Shown piece by piece: positions 21,195-31,970 of a DNA stretch of 64,000 nucleotides; within the stretch, counting starts at the first letter, position 1; every line of letters starts with the position of its first letter. Below the pieces are notes generated by a model. That model made no database searches. It worked only from the letters and a program-made list of their open reading frames with translations, and was not told the origin of the DNA. Made by a program: the position numbers and the translations under genes. This DNA comes from Eledone cirrhosa (lineage: Eukaryota > Mollusca > Cephalopoda > Octopoda > Eledonidae), in NCBI GenBank assembly GCA_964016885.1, contig OZ024747.1:2883360-2947359 (forward strand), written 5' to 3'.

Positions 21195-21535
21195 GCTTCT
21201 TTTACTGTTTAGTCAAGGAAGGAAGGACAGTACACATGAAACATTTCAAAGTCATAGTGACTGCAGAGAGGGAGAAAAGTATCATCAAACTGGAAACCTG
21301 GTTCAAATGCGATTATGTGCTGGGATGATATCAAGTGACAGATTATGAACACAAAGATGGAACAAATACCACATGCTTCTCGTCCAGTGTTCTAACAATT
21401 CCACCTATCTACCATCCTTATATGGCACTTTATGTTATCAACCCTGAAAGGCAAAAAGATAACCTTGGTGGGATTTAAATTCAGTTCGTAGAGAGCTGGA
21501 TTAGATACAGAATATCATTTTATCCTATGTTCTAA
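21195..21535 (-). mobile_element. SINE-like repeat family D (diverged)
   Basis: The + strand has TTTTACTGTTTAGTCAAGGA, AACTGGAAACCTGGTTCAAATG, GGTGGGATTTAAATTCAG and GTTCTAACAATTCCACC, which align in order with 29640-29960. The second half is tRNA-like in reverse (B box, then CAATTCCACCTATCTACC). Confidence 0.55.
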
Positions 21536-21559
21536 CAACATCTTGTTATTCACTGGTTG

Positions 21560-21790
21560 TAGCATAAGCTAAATGGGTTGAGAAGGTTACTTTGTAATCA
21601 TAAGATTCTATGTTTGATTCTATTGTGTGGCATCATAGGAAAGAGTCTTTCAGTAGAGCCTCAGACCAAACTCAGTGTTGTCGTAAGTAAAATAGAATAA
21701 ATCAATAGTGTCTGGAAGGGACTGTACCTTTATTTCAAAGGGCTTCACTTGTCACACTACACTGTGACACTGAATCACCCTGTGACTTAT
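21560..21790 (+). mobile_element. tRNA-derived SINE of the cephalopod OK/OR type (diverged)
   Basis: TAATCATAAGATTCTATGTTTG is a B-box region. It is followed by ATTGTGTGGCATCATAGGAAAG, GAGTCTTTC and CCTCAGACCAAACTC, the order I know from octopus lysine-tRNA-type SINEs. Decayed. Confidence 0.45.
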
Positions 21791-22930
21791 GCTAAGATAG
21801 AATGCTCAGCCACTTGAACTTTAATTCCATGTGCAAGCTATTCTGTTGATTGAACAATGAGAATAGTCATAGTTGAAAGCAGTGGATGTCCATTCTATGC
21901 TCTAATGACAGTGTCAATTCACCACATGTATATATACCTAAATATATGTTTATAGATAAATACATTTATTAGATTCTAATATTCATTTCATTTCGTTTAT
22001 GTTAATGTAATTGAATAAATTAACAATCTTGAAGAAAACCAGAAATAGTTGAATTATGAAGCAGAAAATTATGTTTTTATAACATTTCAGCAATATCCAG
22101 CTGATTGATCAAAATAATTTATTATTTCCTACCACCAATAACTGTAAAAACTTATATACATTCATAGATATTTTTGCACATTTTTAATAGATTTTATTTC
22201 AATATTTTCTCATCAATTGACAGAGTTAGTTTACTCACACAAATATTCCCTTAATGAATGTATATTTTCACTTAAACAAATATAGAAAATTCTGACTCAT
22301 TTTGTAATTCTACATTAGAAACGTAAAAGCCAGTATTAAACACAAGAATGTTTTAACCAAATATTCTAGAAGTACATCAAATGTCTAATATTTCTAAATC
22401 AGAACATAAACCTACGAATACTAGGCTTTTATTTCCCTCATACTCACGGAACATTTTACATTTCATTTGCTTACCTCCTCTTTTAGTAAATAAAAACAAG
22501 TAACATTTTTAAGCCTTGAAAAATTGAAACTTTTATTTTTATATTTTTTCCTTACTCCATTCCTCTCTCAGTTTCACTATAAATTACTCTCCATCATTCA
22601 CTCTCATCTCTCCATCATTCACTCTCTCTCCCCAACAAACATATAGCCGCCATCAATGTCTCTCTTTCATTACTACTACACTACTTCAATTACTGTTTTA
22701 ACCATCAAACTCTAGTTTATTTCACCAAATATCTTAGTTCTTCTATTATTGCTCTCACTATTTTGGTCTTTTGAAATAATGGAAGGGACAGAGTAGTGTT
22801 GTTGCCATAAGAAAATATATCTGTAAATATATCTGTAAATTAGTTGATGAATTAGAGACAACATATGATTGGGAGGTCTCTTTAGTGTTGCGAAAAACTC
22901 GATAATATCCCTAGTGCTAGTACCATAATA
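21791..22930. other. Non-coding, nothing recognised
   Basis: AT-rich. A CT/ATTC-rich low-complexity patch lies at 22560-22690. Confidence 0.4.
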
Positions 22931-22934
22931 AAAC

Positions 22935-23182
22935 CCACCAAGTACACTGTGGAAAGTGGTTGATGTTAGGAAAGGAACCTGATTATATAAGCCATAGAAA
23001 AATGGAATGTATGAGTACAATATAGTCCTCTGGTCTGTCTAATAGGACAATAGCTCTATTGTGAAATATAACACCCCATAATGTGGAATATGCCAGTATG
23101 GAAAGTGGATGTAAAAATATGTAGATTGCTGCTTCAAAAAGTCTCAATGCAGTCCATGCCAGGCAACGATGATGATGATAAT
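22935..23182 (+). mobile_element. Family B SINE, diverged
   Basis: ACACTGTGGAAAGTGGTTGATG, TTAGGAAAGGAACC, AGTATGGAAAGTGGATG and a (GATGAT)n end. Confidence 0.6.
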
Positions 23183-23633
23183 ATATCTATAGGAAGAGAT
23201 TAATTACAAAATAATTGCTTTATTGATAAATGTACTCTCTGTTGAATTATAATAAGCATTTAATATTATTTTGTTATATATATGATGTAAACTTTAATTT
23301 AATGTCTAATAAGTTACTACTTTCCTACTCTTAATTGAAACACATGCATGATGTAAACTTTGCTTTTGATGTCTTTAGAACTAATTAAAAATACAATCAA
23401 GCATATACATTATTCACGATGAATTGAAAATGTATTAAGAATTTAATATCAATTGGTGTGATATTTGAATTCAATATGTTCTGAATCTACGATAATGTTT
23501 AATATCAGTTGGCAGAATGTAAGAAATTAATATTTTTCTTGTCATAAGAAAAATTACTATTTTGAAGACAGAAAATCAATGTATAATTATTATTTGTTAA
23601 ACATTTAATAAACATCTGTGAATAATAATAATA
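23183..23633. other. Non-coding, nothing recognised
   Basis: AT-rich, no recognised content. Confidence 0.4.
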
Positions 23634-23884
23634 ATTGTTTCTATATTTGGCACAAGGCTAGCAATTTAATAGGAAAAGGAAAAGTCAATTAAATCAACCC
23701 CAGTGCATTACTGGTACTTAATTTGTTTGACTATATAAGGATGAAAGACGAAACTAACCTTGAATAATAATAATAACAATAATAATAATAATTGTTTCTA
23801 CGTTTGGCACAAGGCCAGCAATTACCCAATAATAATAACAATAATAATAACAATAATAATAACAATAATAATAATAACAATAAT
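23634..23884 (-). mobile_element. Two 5'-truncated family A SINE pieces in ATA repeats
   Basis: 23634-23763 and 23792-23828 both start AATTGTTTCTA.TTTGGCACAAGG on the + strand (reverse SINE 3' ends). They are separated and followed by (AAT)n/(AAC)n. Confidence 0.75.
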
Positions 23885-24012
23885 AGGAATGATACCTAAG
23901 GGGTCTAATGATTACTTAACGCAAATCCCAGGAAACCCGTGTATAGGAGAAATACAAAAGATAGTACTAATGGGAACTGCCCATATACTAAGGAAGATTC
24001 TGTCAATATAAG
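23885..24012 (+). pseudogene. LINE reverse-transcriptase C-terminus
   Basis: The open frame reads IPKGSNDYLTQIPGNPC and IGEIQKIVLMGTAHILRKIL, then a stop. I recognise the QK..L.GTA.ILR..LS signature as the C-terminal end of invertebrate non-LTR retrotransposon proteins. Only the last ~40 codons remain. The upstream frame is repeat-derived. Confidence 0.55.
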
Positions 24013-24229
24013 TACATCACAAGTCTAAACACCTAAAGATGCATGTGTGTGCATGTATGTTCTTTCTTGAACATGGCGGACCTTGTTGTCTCTTGAGGTC
24101 ACTGGTTGTGACTTGGTGATAACTCGTATGAACATAAAGCAAGATAAATGCAACTGTAATAATAACAATAATAATAATAATGGTTCTTGATTTAAGTATA
24201 AGGCCAACAATTTAGGGGGAGCAGAAAGT

Positions 24230-24475
24230 CGATGGCTGTAGCAATTTGTGCCCTCACCTGGACGTTTTAGTTTCAAGATGGTTAGAATGTTTTAATTTAA
24301 TACCTGAATATATAACTTTTCCATTCCAATTATTTGTGCCAAGCTAACATTGATATGTAAAATCAGGGAGAGGGGTATATTCTAATTTTTGTGAAGTGCT
24401 CCGAGCCTTCATTGGTCTAAATCCAACCCTGGCACCAAGGGCTTTAAAAGTGTCCTCTCCCAGTTTCCTTCTTCC
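24230..24475 (+). repeat. Dispersed repeat family C (copy 2), preceded by SINE piece
   Basis: ATTTGTGCCCTCACCTGGAC, TTTAATACCTGAATATAAC, AATTATTTGTGCCAAGCTAAC and GGTCTAAATCCAACCCTGG match copies 1 and 3. A ~40-bp family A end (TTAAGTATAAGGCCAACAATTT) lies just before, at 24185-24230. Confidence 0.55.
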
Positions 24476-24517
24476 TGATTAAAAATAAGCATAGTTATAG
24501 TAAGGTCTATTCATCAT

Positions 24518-24700
24518 CATCATCCTTTTACGTCCGCTTTTCCCTGCTTGCAAGGGTAGGATGGGTCCTATTCAGCACATCATCTCTCCACTTGTCACAG
24601 TCCTTCGTCATCTCCTCCGTGAGCTTCAGCAATCTGAGGTCTGCTCTCACCACCTCCGCCCATGTTTTTCGTGGTCTTCCTCCATAATCGTTCTGCTCTC
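24518..24700 (-). pseudogene. LINE C-terminal coding fragment ending in family B tail
   Basis: The minus-strand frame reads RPRKTWAEVVRADLRLLKLT, EEMTKDCDKWRDDVLNRTHP, TLASREKR and continues into the (GAT)n side of the tail. GRP+.TW..VV+.D is the C-terminal signature of LINE reverse-transcriptase proteins. It is 5'-truncated, as expected for target-primed reverse transcription. Confidence 0.7.
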
Positions 24701-24970
24701 AGATATATTTTATTAAAAACACAAGAAGGTAGCAACTCCCTTTATACTCTCACCTTCCTCATCAAGTGATTCTCAAAGAAGTTGATGAGAGCTGGAAATG
24801 AAGATTCCTGTCTTCACACCTTTTAGACTTATCTACTGTACTAGCTTCCATTGCCACACCTGCCAGGTAGAGGAAGATTTGCTGTGCCTCTCCAATTCTC
24901 ATTATAGACCTGACTGTTAGCTGGATTTGTCCTAATAATAATAATAACAATGTCAATAATGATAATAATA
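24701..24970. other. Nothing recognised; ATA/ATG low complexity at the end
   Basis: A 76-codon minus-strand frame (24762-24992) is not recognised. Confidence 0.35.
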
Positions 24971-24974
24971 ATGT

Positions 24975-25148
24975 TTTCTTATATAAGCTCAAGGCCAGGG
25001 GGGAGGGGAAAGTGGATTAAATCGACCCCAGTGTGTGACTGGTACTTTATTTTATCAACGGCGTAAGGATGAAAGGCAAAGTTAACCTCGGCGGGATTTG
25101 AACTCAGATCGTAAAGGACAGTAACTCTATGCTGCCAATCCACCGCCC
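24975..25148 (-). mobile_element. Family A SINE
   Basis: Reverse-oriented: GACTGGTACTTTATTTTATC, GGATTTGAACTCAGATCG, CTATGCTGCCAATCCACCGCCC. A deletion removes the segment between the B and A boxes. Confidence 0.8.
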
Positions 25149-25149
25149 T

Positions 25150-25365
25150 ACAATAATGATAATAACAATAACTACAGTGTCAGTATAATATCTCTCAGAG
25201 CAAAAGTGTTACAAATGATAATAATAATAATAATAATAATAATGACGATGATGATGATGATGAATAATGATAATATTAACAATAACAACAACAACAATAA
25301 TGGTAATAATATTAATAATAATGATAATGATGATGATGATGATATTAATAACAACAATTATCTAA
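25150..25365 (+). repeat. LINE 3' tail and (ATA/ATG)n low complexity
   Basis: CAGTGTCAGTATAATATCTC, AAGTGTTACAAATGATAATA matches the end of the LINE fragment at 505-775. (AAT), (GAT) and (AAC) triplets follow. Confidence 0.65.
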
Positions 25366-26010
25366 TAATTCTTGATGAAAACTACAACAATATGTATTCG
25401 AAAGCTGTACTTATTCAGCACTTTTTAATGACAGTCAAGTTTAAACATTTCTTATTGAAACAAATGACTTTAATATACATTGCCTAAAGGCAAAAAACAG
25501 CAACAACAACAACAAAATAGAAAGCAGATAAAAAATAAATAAATAAAAACATATCATTTTATGACATTCAGTAGAAATTAAACATATAGTGATTCAAAGG
25601 AGAAATTCAATATCAAGTAGTGTAGAATGACTTACTACTTGCAGATGAAATGAAAACTTCAAAGAAAAAGAGCTCTATTGGTCTAGGTATTTTGTCAATT
25701 ACTATATATATATTAATTATAAAATATCTTTTCACAAGAAACGTACATCCAATAATCTAAAATTGGTATCACCATATAAAATAGAAATGTTAATATCTAT
25801 TTTTACAGTTATTGCTGTGTGCTGAAGTATCTCGCAGTTGTTGTTATTATTGATGTTATTAAACACTAGGTCAATCCTGATTGAGAAAACGTATGATCAA
25901 AATTATTCCAGCCATGACCATCCCATTGTTTGAAGGATATGTTGGACTACATTATTTAATATGTCCTTACTTCATTTATTTAGATGTAAAATTGTAGGGT
26001 TTTTGTAGAG
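25366..26010. other. Non-coding, nothing recognised
   Basis: AT-rich. Confidence 0.4.
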
Positions 26011-26012
26011 AA

Positions 26013-26165
26013 ATATATTTCATCATCATCATCATTAATTTCATTTTAGTGTCCATCTTCTCTGCTAGTAAGGGTTGGATGGGTCTACATAGACCAAGTC
26101 AATACTGAAGTGGTGGCTACTGGTCTCCCAGACAAGCCAGGGATCTCTGTCTTGCTAATATATTT
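26013..26165 (-). mobile_element. Family B-related SINE piece
   Basis: TCATCATCATCATTAATTTC, GTAAGGGTTGGATGGGTCTAC and GGTCTCCCAGACAAGCCAGG. A similar order occurs at 46410-46560. Confidence 0.55.
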
Positions 26166-26169
26166 CTAA

Positions 26170-26440
26170 GTCTGTCTCAAGCCCGGAGGGTCATCAGACA
26201 GGTTCTTATCCCTCTTTTGGTGTTAAGCAACTGAGAGTACCAGACTCCTTCCTTGATAGGATGCTACTCCATCACAGGGTTAAGCCCCCAGAAATTGCTA
26301 GTACTCATTTTCAGTTGAGTATATTGGAGCAATGTGAAATGACAGATAACCCAATCCATGAAATGAACCCACAGCATGATCATAAATAAGTTCAACACCT
26401 TACCACTAAATCATATATTTGCCTTATTATTTAAGACAGT
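26170..26440 (-). mobile_element. tRNA-derived SINE family E
   Basis: The + strand shows CACAGGGTTAAGCCCCCAG, TAGTACTCATTTTCAGTTGAG, GGAGCAATGTGAAATGAC, AATGAACCCACAGCATGATC and CACCTTACCACTAAATCAT, the reverse of the copies at 32450 and 43122. Confidence 0.7.
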
Positions 26441-26695
26441 ATGATGTGATTTGAAGGAGATTTGGTTACTATTTCTAGCAAGTCAAGCAACCACATAGCT
26501 ACTCCCTTATAGTCTCTCTTCTGTCAGTCGTTATAGCATCAAGCAACTGAGAAATGTCTCTTCCTTTAAATACAATAACAGATTCTGAATATTTCAACTC
26601 AGCAGTGCCAAAAAATGTAGTTGCTTGACCAGTTAAATCTACCTCAAAATACATCCTACCATATTAAGTAAAGAAATAGAATGATAAATAATAAA
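26441..26695. other. Non-coding, nothing recognised
   Basis: AT-rich. Confidence 0.35.
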
Positions 26696-26696
26696 T

Positions 26697-26905
26697 AAGG
26701 TGGCAGATTAGCAGAGTCATTAGAACGCCAGATAGAAAGCTTTGTGGTATTCATTGCAGCTCTCTGCACTCTGAATTTAAATCCAACTGAGGTCAACTTT
26801 GCCTTCTATCCTTTTGAGGTTGGTAAAAAAAAGTACCAGTCTAGTTCTGGGGTCAATTCTTCCTCTTTATCTCTTTCTATCCTTCTCTGGAATTGGGGAT
26901 GGGCT
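26697..26905 (+). mobile_element. Family A-like SINE, older subfamily
   Basis: GGTGGCAGATTAGCAGAGTC, TAGAACGCCAGATAGAAAGC, ACTCTGAATTTAAATCC (B box), GTCAACTTTGCCTTCTATCC, GTACCAGTCTAGTTCTGGGG. The same subfamily occurs at 41950 and 46697. Confidence 0.75.
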
Positions 26906-27170
26906 CTACCAAGTTTGAAAAAAATGCCCTATGAAATACTGTATGTCAATATGGCACCCCTACAACTCCATAAGGAATTAAGGGACCATACCATACCACA
27001 CATAAAGGTCAGAGTCTTTGTAGATTGCATGATCAGGGTAAACCTGGGGATTAACTTTTAAATACATCAAATATACTGTTACCACAGCATTCAGTATTGA
27101 TATATATATGGAGCTAAGACTACACTATAGTCTACATTTTTATACATATATATACATATATATATATATA
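26906..27170. other. Non-coding, nothing recognised; short AT array at the end
   Basis: An open frame runs from the SINE to 27061 without recognisable content. Confidence 0.35.
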
Positions 27171-27278
27171 AGGACTAGCATCTGAAACGTTAAGACCCTC
27201 TTCCTGCTATATCAAGCATTAACCTAATATATCCTTCCATATACTGTACCGATTGTGTTGTTATTTCTGTTTACCTTT

Positions 27279-27290
<12 letters not shown>
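27171..27290 (+). repeat. Penelope-like terminal repeat candidate (copy 2, 5'-truncated)
   Basis: AAGGACTAGCATCTGAAACG to TTTACCTTTTACATAC is nearly identical to 869-980. It lacks the CTGATGA side, which is replaced by (AT)n, so the ribozyme-like core is broken. Confidence 0.5.

Positions 27291-27343
<53 letters not shown>
27291..27343. repeat. (AT)n microsatellite
   Basis: A pure AT array. Confidence 0.95.
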
Positions 27344-27346
<3 letters not shown>

Positions 27347-27573
27347 GAGGTTATATTTAATTTGTTGGGATTCAACAAGCTTAAACAATTTTATAACTGA
27401 TATAACTATCCAGGAAGCTCCAACCGTTAAGGTTGTCTTTTTTTCCGGGTATGTCAATATTTATTTATAAAACAAATCTGTATTTTATCTGATGAAAGCA
27501 CACCATAATTTGCCTTGGTTGCCCTTGAAATATGTATAATAAAATAAATATGGTTTTATAAATATAGTTTCCA

Positions 27574-27577
<4 letters not shown>
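27344..27577. other. Non-coding, nothing recognised
   Basis: AT-rich, between two AT arrays. Confidence 0.35.

Positions 27578-27652
<75 letters not shown>
27578..27652. repeat. (AT)n microsatellite
   Basis: A pure AT array. Confidence 0.95.
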
Positions 27653-27657
<5 letters not shown>

Positions 27658-28616
27658 CATTCACTCTTCTCAGCCATTACATTTCAGATTTGATATCACT
27701 ACTTGGAACATTGTACAAATACTTCCTACTATAACATTGTCTTAATCTGGGTTTTATGAGTGATATTGGGTAGACAGAAATTGCCTAGAGACCCATCAGA
27801 ATGACTCCACTTACAATTTGATATAATAATATATTGTCTTTTCTTAAATATACCTTTTATAGCCTGCAAGATGGATATCTTTAGAATATTGACACTTCCT
27901 ATACTATTTAATCCATGGTGCCATAGCTTTCTAAATTGTAAATCACCTGAATATAAACTTGACTTTATGATGGGTAACTTTGATGATATGAGAAATTGAG
28001 ATTTCATTGCTATAACCACACTATTGATTACTTTACAAGAGTTTAATAACTTTAGAGATAATGTCAATTAGCAAAGTTATAAATTAATGTGTATAGGTGT
28101 AATATAGACATTTATTGCTTACCAATGTAATATAAGCAAAGAAAGGTAACAATTTTCATTGGTGAGTGTATTTTTGAAAGCCATTGATGGAAAATAAAAA
28201 TTTTATGCCAAACTTAAATTCTAATAAAAGCAAGAAATTTTCAATGATTTTCATTGAAAAATATTTTCATTATTCCCCTCTACAAAATAGTCATAGAAAA
28301 TAGTTTCAATTAAGCCAGAAAAATATTGATTTTAAAACCTTAATAGTTTGTCAACAACTCACTTTTCATGTGAAAATGCCTTGGGTTGTTGAGCTTCTTG
28401 TTTTTTTTATATATAATTCTAAAATAATAGTTATCTCAAACATAGTTAAATGTCTCCTTTTTTGTTAAAAAAAACATATACTAGTTTCTAGCACTTCTGT
28501 CTGTGGTTCCCAAACAAATAATTAAAATTCAAAGAAATAACTAAAATAATAGATTCAATGAATAAATTTGAATAAGCTCATTGATTGTCTGGAACATTCT
28601 ACAAGGAAACCCAGTA
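27653..28616. other. Non-coding, nothing recognised
   Basis: A 112-codon frame on the minus strand at 27729-28067 is the longest repeat-free frame nearby, but it has no recognisable motif. Confidence 0.4.
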
Positions 28617-29067
28617 ATAATGGTGGTAGTGGTGGTGGTGGTGGTGGTGTGGTGGTAATGGTGGTGGTGGTAGTGGTGGTGTGGTGGTGGTGGTAGTGGT
28701 GGTGGTGGTGTGGTGGTAGTGGTGGTGGTGGTGTTGTGGTGGTGGTGGTTTGGTGGTAATGGTGGTAGTGGTGGTGGTAGTGGTGGTTGTGTGGTGGTAG
28801 TGGTGGTGGTGGTGTTGTGGTGGTGGTGGCGGTGGTGTGGTGGTGTGGTAGTAGTGGTGGTGGTGGTGGTGTGGTGGTAGTGGTGGTGGTGGTGGTGATG
28901 GTAGTTATTGTAGTAGTAGTAGTAGTCATAGTAGCAGCAGTAGTAGTAGTAGTGGTAGCACCTGTGGTAGTAGTAGTAGTAGCACCTGTGGTAGTAGTAG
29001 TAGTAGCACCTGTGGTAGTAGTAGTAGTAGCACCAGTAGTAGTAGTAGTAGTAGCAGTAGCAGCAGC

Positions 29068-29108
<41 letters not shown>

Positions 29109-29157
29109 CATTAGTAGTAGTAGTAGTAGTAGTAGTAGTAGCAGTAGCAGCAGCACC

Positions 29158-29195
<38 letters not shown>

Positions 29196-29208
29196 CATTA
29201 GTAGATAC
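28617..29208. repeat. Two-phase trinucleotide array: (GTG)n then (GTA)n
   Basis: 28617-28905 is mostly TGG/GTG with GTA interruptions and occasional frame slips (GTGT). 28906-29208 is (GTA)n with GCA and ACC interruptions. A 17-bp sub-unit containing CACCTGTGG repeats around 28965-29035. Frames on both strands (poly-T, poly-V, poly-L) are artefacts. Confidence 0.95.
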
Positions 29209-29382
29209 TTCAGCAACAACACCAATATTAATACTAGCAGTGATATATTTACCTTTAAAGACACCATAGGGTATTAAGTATTTCATAAGAATCTCTAATT
29301 TTTAGTTTTCAGTTTTGTTGATCTGACTAAATCTGTTATAGTAAGCTACTCTTTCTACTACCATTGTTACCATTGTGTAAGA
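29209..29382. other. Non-coding, nothing recognised
   Basis: Nothing recognised. Confidence 0.35.
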
Positions 29383-29571
29383 GGGTGATAGATTGGTAGA
29401 ATCGGTAGAGCATTGGACAACATGCTTGGTGACATAGAGTTACGTCCCTTTTACATTCTGAGTTCAAATTCTGCTGGGGTTAACTTTGCTTTTCAAGGCC
29501 GATAAAATAAAGTACCAGTAATGTACTGGGTAATTGCTGGCCTTGTGCTAAAAGTAGAAACAATTATTACA
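29383..29571 (+). mobile_element. Family A SINE with 11-bp TSD
   Basis: GGGTGATAGATTGGTAGAATC, GAGTTCAAATTCTGCTGGGG, AATAAAGTACCAGTAATG, AAAAGTAGAAACAATTATTAC. ATTGTGTAAGA is duplicated at 29372-29382 and 29572-29582. Confidence 0.87.
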
Positions 29572-29639
29572 ATTGTGTAAGAATGAATGAGTGAGGGTAA
29601 GAGGGGTGGTAGAAAGGATAAGAGGGGGAGATGAGAGAC

Positions 29640-29920
29640 TAAATATTTTGCTGTATTTTACTGTTTAGTCAGGGATGGAGGAGCAGTCCCCATCACTCTT
29701 TTCTCAGACCTCCAAGCCTGGTGGGGGAGGGGGTGAAGAGGAAGGTATTCTAAAACTGGAGACCCTGGTATAAATGTTTGCAACAGGATCGACTATGCTA
29801 AAGACACCCTTAGCGCCATGTGGTGGTGTTAAATTGTTTGTTAGATTATATCTACCACCAAAGTAGGCCACAGCAGGATTTGAACTCAGAACACAAACAC
29901 CCAGAACAAATACAATAATG
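29640..29920 (-). mobile_element. SINE-like repeat family D, merging into the 37-bp satellite
   Basis: TTTACTGTTTAGTCAGGGATG, AAACTGGAGACCCTGG, GCAGGATTTGAACTCAGAAC align with 21195-21535. The reverse A-box end that should follow (CTAACAATCCTACCAATC) is exactly the sequence amplified in the adjoining satellite. Confidence 0.6.
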
Positions 29921-30555
29921 CATGCTGTCTGTTGTACTAACAATCCTACCAATCTACCATGCTGTCTGTTGTACTAACAATCCTACCAATCTACCATGCT
30001 GTCTGTTGTACTAACAATCCTACCAATCTACCATGCTGTCTGTTGTACTAACAATCCTACCAATCTACCATGCTGTCTGTTGTACTAACAATCCTACCAA
30101 TCTACCATGCTGTCTGTTGTACTAACAATCCTACCAATCTACCATGCTGTCTGTTGTACTAACAATCCTACCAATCTACCATGCTGTCTGTTGTACTAAC
30201 AATCCTACCAATCTACCATGCTGTCTGTTGTACTAACAATCCTACCAATCTACCATGCTGTCTGTTGTACTAACAATCCTACCAATCTACCATGCTGTCT
30301 GTTGTACTAACAATCCTACCAATCTACCATGCTGTCTGTTGTACTAACAATCCTACCAATCTACCATGCTGTCTGTTGTACTAACAATCCTACCAATCTA
30401 CCATGCTGTCTGTTGTACTAACAATCCTACCAATCTACCATGCTGTCTGTTGTACTAACAATCCTACCAATCTACCATGCTGTCTGTTGTACTAACAATC
30501 CTACCAATCTACCATGCTGTCTGTTGTACTAACAATCCTACCAATCTACCATGCT
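29921..30555. repeat. Perfect 37-bp tandem satellite, 17 copies
   Basis: The unit starts CATGCTGTCTGTTGTACTAA and ends CAATCCTACCAATCTAC. Start to start is 37 bp, and from 29921 to 30549 there are exactly 17 units with no difference that I can see, then CATGCT. Its reverse complement contains GGTAGATTGGTAGGATTGTT, the A-box end of the SINE that immediately precedes it. There are no spacers, so it is not CRISPR. Confidence 0.97.
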
Positions 30556-30972
30556 AGGTTGGTACTTCTTTGTATCAACCCCAAGGCACAGAAAACAGCA
30601 ACAAGTTGCCTTCTCTATTCTGTTTGCCGAGCCCACAGGGTGGCCAGTGCATGGACCCCCATTTGCTTATAATAGTGAGAGATGGGGAGAGAGACCCCCA
30701 TTTGCTTATAATAGTGAGAGAGATGGGGCAGTGAGTGAAAAAAGAGAAAATATCACACCCTTGTTTACTTATTTATTTATTTGTATTTAGTATACTAGTT
30801 ATGGAACAATGAAGTATATGTTGTAGCCCCATGTAGCACCTATCACCACCCCCAGTAGCACAAAGTTTGTTCTCCTATCCTACACTGTAATGACTCTGCC
30901 TTAAGTTACACTATCTTATGTTCTAATAATGCTGGGGGTTGGAGGTAATATCAATTTTGTCTTGCACCCAAC
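30556..30972. other. Non-coding; one short direct duplication
   Basis: GACCCCCATTTGCTTATAATAGTGAGAG occurs twice (30655 and 30697), a ~42-bp tandem duplication. Nothing else is recognised. Confidence 0.45.
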
Positions 30973-30986
30973 TTTGATAAAATAAT

Positions 30987-31174
30987 TGTTTCTACTTTTG
31001 GCACAAGGCCAGCAATTATCCCAGTGCATTACTGGTACTTTATTTTATCGACCCCGTAAGGACGAAAGGCAAAGTTAACCTTGGCGGGATTTGAACTCAG
31101 AATGGCAAGGGCCGTAACTCTATGCATCAAAGCATGGCATCCGACCCTCTACCGATACTGCCAACCCACCGCCC
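30987..31174 (-). mobile_element. Family A SINE, young, 14-bp TSD
   Basis: Essentially consensus copy: TGTTTCTACTTTTGGCACAAGG to CTACCGATACTGCCAACCCACC on the + strand. TTTGATAAAATAAT is duplicated at 30973-30986 and 31175-31188. The near-consensus sequence and intact duplication indicate recent insertion. Confidence 0.92.
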
Positions 31175-31188
31175 TTTGATAAAATAAT

Positions 31189-31500
31189 ACCAGTAATATA
31201 TATAGGGCTTATACAATTGAATAACCTCCTTTCCTACAAATGTGTGGCTTTGTGCCAAAGTTAAAAATCAATATTATTATATAGTTATGGCTTGTAAATT
31301 TCCTTTTAAAATCACTCCTACTATTTTATTGAATATTTTCTGATTTTAAGAACATTTCTTTTATTACTTATATTTTAGTAGCCATAAAAACCACCCAAAG
31401 TTAACATATGAATAACTTCTATTATAGCTGCCTTATAATCGTATCTGAACTGAATAGTAAAAAGCCTTAAAAATATTTAACAAAATATAAGGCCAATATA
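31189..31500. other. Non-coding, nothing recognised
   Basis: AT-rich. Confidence 0.35.
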
Positions 31501-31735
31501 GTGTTGATGGCGTTGACTGTAACTGACACTAAATGTTACCATTTTGGTAGGTCTGGGTTAAGAACCAATGCCCATGCCCTTTACTGGACCTCCAAAACCA
31601 ATACCATTGATACTCTCCTTAAACTGTTATATGTCCACTCCTTTAAGAAAGACACAAGCAGGAATAAAGTTCCAGAGAGCTGACGTTTTGGGCAGGAATG
31701 ACCATCAATTTTTGGTCATATAGTCCTTGGCTTAT
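31501..31735 (-). repeat. Possible Penelope-like terminal remnant
   Basis: The minus strand at 31682-31708 reads TTGATGGTCATTCCTGCCC then AAAACGTC, a degenerate form of GATGA...GAAACGTC. The flanking sequence (CCAGAGAGCTGACG, AAGACACAAGCAGGAATAAAG) looks repeat-like. Weak. Confidence 0.25.
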
Positions 31736-31779
31736 ATACGAGTATGTATATGGTATGTTTCATAATCTGAAAGGTGATC

Positions 31780-31970
31780 ATACTGGTGTCACAACAAAAA
31801 AAGCACTCTGTCCACCCTGTAAAGTGACAGGCATTAAGAAGAGCATCCAGCTGTAGAAAACCAAACCAAAACCTGAGCATATGAAAAAGTTGTGGTCACC
31901 TGAGTGGTCTGGTCATATAATGTTACAGCATGAAAAAATAGACATTAAATGGTGAGGATGATGATGATGT
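31780..31970 (+). mobile_element. Family B SINE, diverged
   Basis: AAAAAGCACTCTGTCCACCC, GACAGGCATTAAGAAGAGC, CATCCAGCTGTAGAAAACC, GTGGTCACCTGAG, CATGAAAAAATAGAC, (GATGAT)n. Confidence 0.7.

Noticed and set aside
27729..28067. 112-codon minus-strand frame
   Set aside because: Repeat-free but no motif, and splice signals are ambiguous. Frames of this size can be expected by chance in 64 kb read in six frames.
28555..29286. 243-codon poly-Thr and other homopolymer frames
   Set aside because: Trinucleotide repeat artefact on both strands.
29921..30555. CRISPR-like regular repeats
   Set aside because: 37-bp units are directly abutting with no spacers, in an animal genome.
31682..31708. Third hammerhead-like motif
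   Set aside because: Reads TTGATGG...AAAAC; two essential positions are changed and helix II does not pair. Listed only as a weak repeat.
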